A stretch of DNA of 64,000 nt, taken from assembly GCF_003568845.1 (NCBI RefSeq), contig NZ_CP030126.1, positions 1,205,001-1,269,000 on the forward strand. The letters are read 5' to 3'. Made by a program: the position numbers and the translations under genes. Position 1 is the stretch's first letter, and each line of letters begins with the position of its first letter. Below, in pieces: positions 59,917 through 64,000 of the stretch. The DNA is from Indioceanicola profundi. Lineage in GTDB: Bacteria; Pseudomonadota; Alphaproteobacteria; Azospirillales; Azospirillaceae. The notes below the pieces were generated by a model. That model ran no database searches. It saw only the letters and a list, made by a program, of their open reading frames with translations, and was not told the origin of the DNA.

Positions 59917-60555
59917 ATGGCGGCGCGCATCGTCACCATCGCGCAGCAGAAGGGTGGCGCGGGCAAGACCACGCTGGCCATCCACCTGGCCATGGCCTGG
60001 TGCCTGGCCGGGAAGCGGGTCGCCACAGTGGATATCGACCCCCAGGGCAGCATGACGGAATGGCACCGGACCCGCATGGCCTCCCTGACGAATGGAGAGG
60101 CCGGCCCTGAACATGTTCAGCTTTCCGGCTGGCGCGTGCAGAAAGAGGTGGAGCGGCTAGCCAAGGAGAATGAGGTCGTCGTGATCGACAGCCCACCCCA
60201 TGCGGAGACGGAGGCGAAGATCGCGGTGCGCTGCGCCTCCCTGGTCGTGGTACCGGTGCAGCCCAGTCCCATGGACCTTTGGGCGACCCGCCCGACCCTG
60301 GAGCTTGCGAAGGCGGAGAAGCGCAAAGTCCTGCTGGTCCTGAACCGCGTCCCGTCCCGCGGCAATCTGGTGGATACCGTTTCCTCCAAGGCTGCGGAGC
60401 TGGGCGTGCCCGTCGCGGATGCCACCATCGGCAACCGCATCGGTTTCGCCGGCGCGATCATGGAAGGGCTGACCCTCATGGAGACCGAGCGGCGGGCCAA
60501 GGGCGTGGAGGAGATCGAGGAACTGGCGGCGGAGATATGGAAGCGGGCGGGATAA
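59917..60555 (+). CDS. ParA/MinD-like P-loop ATPase, orphan
   Basis: This 212-residue protein has the deviant Walker A QQKGGAGKTTLAIHLA near residue 10 with the signature Lys, VDIDPQGSMTEW near 40, and VVIDSPPHAETEAKIAV near 88. It is a stand-alone ParA-family protein with no parB or parS-like repeats nearby, so chromosome or plasmid partition is not implied. Relatives position other cellular cargo. The ATG at 59917 follows an AAGGCGGGG site. It is convergent with trmFO and divergent from sua5. Confidence 0.87.
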   Translation: MAARIVTIAQQKGGAGKTTLAIHLAMAWCLAGKRVATVDIDPQGSMTEWHRTRMASLTNGEAGPEHVQLSGWRVQKEVERLAKENEVVVIDSPPHAETEAKIAVRCASLVVVPVQPSPMDLWATRPTLELAKAEKRKVLLVLNRVPSRGNLVDTVSSKAAELGVPVADATIGNRIGFAGAIMEGLTLMETERRAKGVEEIEELAAEIWKRAG

Positions 60556-60577
60556 GCGCCGGTTCCGGCCCGGCGGG

Positions 60578-61969
60578 TTACTCCGCCGCGGCCGCTGGCG
60601 CCTGATCCAACCACCCGTCCAGATCGGCCAGCGCACGCCGGGTGTAGCCGAGCTTGCGCTCCTTGCCATGCAGTTCCTTGCCGTTGGGCTGGCGCGCGTC
60701 CAGGGGCGGGAAGAGACCGAAATTCACGTTCATGGGCTGGAACGTCTCCGCTTCCGCCCCGCCGGTGATATGGCCCAGCAGCGCTCCCAACGCTGTTGTC
60801 GGCGGCGGAGCGGGCAGTGGACGCCCTAGACGCTCCGCGGCGGCGAACCTGCCGGCCATCAGGCCCACGGCAGCGCTCTCCACATAGCCTTCGCAGCCGG
60901 TGATCTGGCCGGCGAAGCGGAGGCGCGGCAGCTTCTTCATGCGCAACGTCCCGTCCAGCAGGCGTGGACTGTTGATGAAGGTGTTCCGGTGCAGGCCGCC
61001 CAGCCGGGCGAACTCGGCATTCTCAAGCCCCGGGATCATGCGGAAGACCCGGGACTGTTCCCCGTATTTCAGCTTTGTCTGGAAGCCGACGAGGTTGTAG
61101 AGCGTGCCCAGGGCATTATCCTGGCGGAGCTGGACCACGGCATAGGGCCGGCGGCCTGTATGCGGGTTGGTCAGACCCACAGGCTTCATGGGGCCGTAGC
61201 GCAGAGTGTCGACCCCGCGCTCCGCCATCACCTCGATAGGCAGGCACCCGTCGAAGTAGGGCGTGTTCTTCTCCCACTCCTTGAACTCGGTCTTCTCACC
61301 GGTGCGAAGTGCCTCGATGAAGGCCAGGTACTGGTCCTTGTCCATGGCGCAGTTGATGTAGTCCTTACCCGTACCTCCGGGGCCGGGCTTGTCGTACCGG
61401 GACTGGAACCAAGCCTTGGACAGGTCGATGCTGTCGAAATGAACGATCGGCGCAATAGCGTCGAAAAAGGCCAACTGGTCCTCTCCGGAGATCGACCGGA
61501 CGGCTTCGGCCAGGGCAGGAGAGGTCAACGGTCCGGTAGCGATGATGACGCTGTCCCACTCATCCGGCGGCAGTCCCGCCACCTCGCCGCGGTCGATGGT
61601 CACCAGCGGATGATCTGCCAACGCCTGGGTCACGGCATCGGCGAAATGGTCTCGGTCCACGGCCAACGCGCCGCCAGCCGGCACCTTGTGCTGATCGCCG
61701 GCACGCAGGATCAGCGAGCCGCAGCGACGCATTTCCTCATGCAGCAGGCCGACGGCATTATACTCGGCATCGTCGGAGCGGAAAGAGTTGGAGCAGACCA
61801 GCTCCGCAAACTTATCCGTCGAATGAGCATCGGTCTTCCGCACCGGGCGCATTTCGTGCAGCACGACGGGAATGCCGGCCTGGACGAGCTGCCAGGCGGC
61901 CTCGCTGCCGGCGAGGCCGCCTCCGATGACATGGACGGGTGACGTGGAGCTGGCGCTGTTCTTCATCAT
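60578..61969 (-). CDS. trmFO: methylenetetrahydrofolate-tRNA (uracil-5-)-methyltransferase TrmFO
   Basis: TrmFO makes ribothymidine-54 in tRNA using methylenetetrahydrofolate and FAD. The 463-residue protein has the FAD motif [21 protein letters not shown] near residue 13, [20 protein letters not shown] near 46, and the [20 protein letters not shown] segment near 330, which is characteristic of the family. It is the folate-dependent alternative to SAM-dependent TrmA. Complete, with normal length. Confidence 0.95.
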   Translation of the reverse strand: MMKNSASSTSPVHVIGGGLAGSEAAWQLVQAGIPVVLHEMRPVRKTDAHSTDKFAELVCSNSFRSDDAEYNAVGLLHEEMRRCGSLILRAGDQHKVPAGGALAVDRDHFADAVTQALADHPLVTIDRGEVAGLPPDEWDSVIIATGPLTSPALAEAVRSISGEDQLAFFDAIAPIVHFDSIDLSKAWFQSRYDKPGPGGTGKDYINCAMDKDQYLAFIEALRTGEKTEFKEWEKNTPYFDGCLPIEVMAERGVDTLRYGPMKPVGLTNPHTGRRPYAVVQLRQDNALGTLYNLVGFQTKLKYGEQSRVFRMIPGLENAEFARLGGLHRNTFINSPRLLDGTLRMKKLPRLRFAGQITGCEGYVESAAVGLMAGRFAAAERLGRPLPAPPPTTALGALLGHITGGAEAETFQPMNVNFGLFPPLDARQPNGKELHGKERKLGYTRRALADLDGWLDQAPAAAAE

Positions 61970-62104
61970 GGGGGTTAGGAGTGGCGATGCCGAAGGCCAG
62001 CGTCAAGCCTTCCGGCCACATGCGGCGCGCATGGCTCAGATCAGGCGCGACGCGCGCCCGATATCGATCTAGAGTTGCTCCCGAAAGATATGGGCGGGAG
62101 CACC

Positions 62105-62605
62105 ATGGAACTTGCAGGCAAGATTCTGGCCGGGACGGCTGTGACGCTGCTGACCCTGTTCATCGCGTGGCAGATATTCATCGCGTTCCGGATCGGGGCG
62201 CTGGAGCGGGAATATGGCGGCCTGCTGGATTTCTCGAACTTCCAGCTGAGCTGGAAGCCGAACCAGCACCTGCTCGCTCCGGCGGGAGCCACCGCTGCAT
62301 CGGCTCATGGGGAGGCTCCCCTCTTCGCGGTCGCGCCGGAAAAGCTGCGCGATGCGCTGCTGGCGGTCGTCGAGGGCGAACCGCGGACGCGCATCGTGAG
62401 CCGGAGCGGTGACAGCATGGCCTTCACGGCCGTGCAGCAGACGGCCCTAATGCGCTTTCCGGATTTCGTCAGCATGGAAATCCGCCCCGTGGACGGCGGC
62501 AGCATGTTGCTGGTCTACAGCCGCGCGGTGTTCGGGGTTCGGGATTTCGGCGTCAATCAGAAGCGCGTCGAGGACTGGATCGCCAGGGTCCGCGCACGTC
62601 TCTGA
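62105..62605 (+). CDS. DUF1499-family membrane-anchored protein
   Basis: This 166-residue protein has one N-terminal helix (ILAGTAVTLLTLFIAWQIFIAF) and a DUF1499 domain (RTRIVSRSGDSMAFTAVQQTALMRFPDFVSMEIRP and later VYSRAVFGVRDFGVNQKRVEDWI). The function of DUF1499 is unknown. The ATG at 62105 follows GGGAGCACC. It is divergent from trmFO and convergent with the MocR gene; an inverted repeat straddles both stop codons. Confidence 0.86.
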   Translation: MELAGKILAGTAVTLLTLFIAWQIFIAFRIGALEREYGGLLDFSNFQLSWKPNQHLLAPAGATAASAHGEAPLFAVAPEKLRDALLAVVEGEPRTRIVSRSGDSMAFTAVQQTALMRFPDFVSMEIRPVDGGSMLLVYSRAVFGVRDFGVNQKRVEDWIARVRARL

Positions 62606-62628
62606 CGCCTAAATCGGCTATCAGAGAC
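62598..62628. repeat. inverted repeat spanning two convergent stop codons
   Basis: GTCTCTGA (62598-62605) and TCAGAGAC (62621-62628) form a perfect eight-base stem with a 15-base loop, and each arm contains the stop codon of one of the two convergent genes. A bidirectional transcript end is likely. Confidence 0.5.
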
Positions 62629-64000
62629 GCATCCGTCCGAAACTGGGCGCTGTCTGGACCCGTCGGCCATCCAGGATTTGGGCCAGCCGTTCCGCTGCTT
62701 TGCGGATACGCTCCGGCGTGCAGGCTGCGTAGCCGAGCACCAGACCGGAAAAATCGGTTCGGGCGGCTTGGAAGCTCGAGAGAGCCTGGAGTTCGATTCC
62801 GCGGGCGGCCGCCAGGGTCTCAAGCTCCGCCGCGGACAGCGGCAGGCCGGGATCGATCCTGGCGGTGAGGTGAAGCCCGGCCGGCGCGTCTTCGAGGTCC
62901 AGCGCGCCCGACCAGAGGCGCGAGGCGGCGTCCCGCAAAGCCTGCTGCCGCTCCGCATAGCTGCGACGGCTGCGGCGCAGATGGGAGGCAAGGTGCCCCT
63001 CGGCGATCAAGTCATGAACCGCCATCTGTTCCGGAAGCGGTACCGTATGTCCGAGGCGGCTCCGCAGGTCATGGGCGGCGCCCACCAGTTCCGGCGGCAG
63101 AACCAGCCAAGCCATCCGGACCGCCGGGACGAGGACACGGTCGAAGCTTCCGAGATGCAGGACCCGCCCCGCTTCGTCCAGCCCCTGGAGGGCGGCCAGG
63201 GGACGGCCCTCATACCGGTAACCGCCGTCGGCATCGTCCTCCAGAACCCAGGCGCCTGAGCGTCGCGCCCAGGATAACAGTGCCAGCCGCCGCCGCATCG
63301 GCATTACGCCGCCGGCCGGGAACTGCCAGCCGGGGGTCACAATGGCGAGCCTTGCGTCCGGCGCCATGCGTTGGGCCAATTCCGGATCGAACCCGTCCTG
63401 GTCCACAGCTACGAAGACGGGGCGGCCAGCGCGGGCCAGCAGGACGGCGCGCTGGGCGGGACAGCCGGGGTCTTCCAGCCAGACCTGGTCGCCGGCGGCG
63501 ATCAGCAGGCTGGCAGCCAACTCCAATCCAGCCGTGCGCGAGGGAAGGATCAGAATCTGCTCGGGCTCGCACCGGAGGCCGCGGCTGGTTTGAAGATGAG
63601 TTGCCAGCATCCGCCGCAGGGGCAGCCATCCGCCGCCTGCATCGCGGCCCAGAACGGAGGGGCCGGCATCCCGCCAGCGGCGGATGATGAGGCGCTTCCA
63701 GATTTCGAGGTCGAACTGGTCGGTGGCGGGTAGCCCCGCCCGGAATGGCAGACTGTCGCCCGCCACGGCGCCGCGGGGGGCGCTGTCGGCCACCGCAGGG
63801 GCCGGCTGCACCGAAGAGGCCGCGACCCGCAGGGCCGGCGTCATCGCCTCGTCCGGAAGCCTGGATGTCACATAGGTGCCGGAGCCGATGCGGGTTTCCA
63901 GATAGCCTTCGGCGACCAGCCGGTCCACGGCAGCCACAACGGTGTTCCGTGAGACCCCCAGGTCACGGGAGAGCGTGCGGGTGGAAGGCAGGCGGTCACC
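62621..64000 (-). CDS. MocR/GntR-type regulator, N-terminus beyond the window
   Basis: This is a 459-codon fragment, open to the right edge. It has a GntR winged helix-turn-helix (LPSTRTLSRDLGVSRNTVVAAVDRLVAEGYLETRIGSGTYV) followed by an aminotransferase-like domain (IWKRLIIRRWRDAG, GDQVWLEDPGCPAQRAVLLARAG, VTPGWQFPAGGVMP, WVLEDDADGGYRYEG). This is the MocR/PdxR architecture, in which PLP is normally held by a lysine in an SFSK-type motif. Here that site reads GSFDRVLVPAVR, so the lysine is replaced. It might sense something other than PLP, or bind PLP non-covalently. Confidence 0.88.
   Translation of the reverse strand, partial: GDRLPSTRTLSRDLGVSRNTVVAAVDRLVAEGYLETRIGSGTYVTSRLPDEAMTPALRVAASSVQPAPAVADSAPRGAVAGDSLPFRAGLPATDQFDLEIWKRLIIRRWRDAGPSVLGRDAGGGWLPLRRMLATHLQTSRGLRCEPEQILILPSRTAGLELAASLLIAAGDQVWLEDPGCPAQRAVLLARAGRPVFVAVDQDGFDPELAQRMAPDARLAIVTPGWQFPAGGVMPMRRRLALLSWARRSGAWVLEDDADGGYRYEGRPLAALQGLDEAGRVLHLGSFDRVLVPAVRMAWLVLPPELVGAAHDLRSRLGHTVPLPEQMAVHDLIAEGHLASHLRRSRRSYAERQQALRDAASRLWSGALDLEDAPAGLHLTARIDPGLPLSAAELETLAAARGIELQALSSFQAARTDFSGLVLGYAACTPERIRKAAERLAQILDGRRVQTAPSFGRMRL

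Overview
The window is a GC-rich stretch of bacterial chromosome with tightly packed genes. Several things point to an alphaproteobacterium of the Rhodospirillales type (Azospirillum/Rhodocista relatives): the order hom-glpX-recJ, the string argS-SPOR-nagZ-M50 protease-scpA-scpB-tatABC-serS-surE-pcm-M23 lipoprotein, a complete cbb3 oxidase locus, hopanoid genes of the HpnCDE route, TrmFO, and direct-repeat GTTC-N7-GTTC LexA boxes. Species-level placement is not attempted.

Layout. 1-5.1 kb: end of hom, glpX, recJ, an unrecognised 502-residue protein with its own AT-rich promoter, and tRNA-Glu(TTC). 5.1-18.7 kb: a methyltransferase, two small exported proteins, then the microaerobic respiration block: a SafE-like membrane protein, a DUF2189 protein, ccoNOQP, a RES/Xre toxin-antitoxin pair on the opposite strand, ccoGHIS, a small membrane protein and mug. 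FNR-type boxes lie before ccoN, ccoG and, less perfectly, the SafE-like gene. 18.7-24.0 kb: a phage-flavoured recombination island with a strand-annealing-like protein, three small unknown proteins, the RecD2 helicase and a YqaJ-type exonuclease. Two tandem perfect LexA boxes lie ahead of the recD2 pair. 24.1-31.5 kb: an orphan fliN, a candidate small RNA, a CRP-type regulator, DUF502, recG, sdhE, xthA, erpA and dgt. 31.6-44.8 kb: the housekeeping string listed above, with an orphan FbpC-like ABC ATPase lodged between scpB and tatA. 44.8-47 kb: two hypothetical exported proteins and a DUF815-type ATPase. 47-54.7 kb: yajC-secD without secF, an Mth938-like gene, hopanoid hpnE and a fused hpnC-hpnD, sodB and an NDUFAF6-like gene. 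54.7-64 kb: an SDR, a pentapeptide-repeat protein, an FAD-linked dehydrogenase, sua5, a ParA-like ATPase, trmFO, DUF1499 and a truncated MocR-type regulator lacking the usual PLP lysine.

How it fits together. The cco block encodes a high-affinity terminal oxidase plus its copper and heme assembly factors, under apparent oxygen control. The recombination island looks like phage-derived DNA-end processing functions kept by the host and partly placed under SOS control. recJ, recG, xthA and mug add to a window rich in DNA repair. YajC/SecD and TatABC handle export. The hpn genes make squalene for hopanoids.

Limits. Family names come from motifs read by eye. No database search, folding or alignment was run, and starts were chosen from visible ribosome-binding sites.
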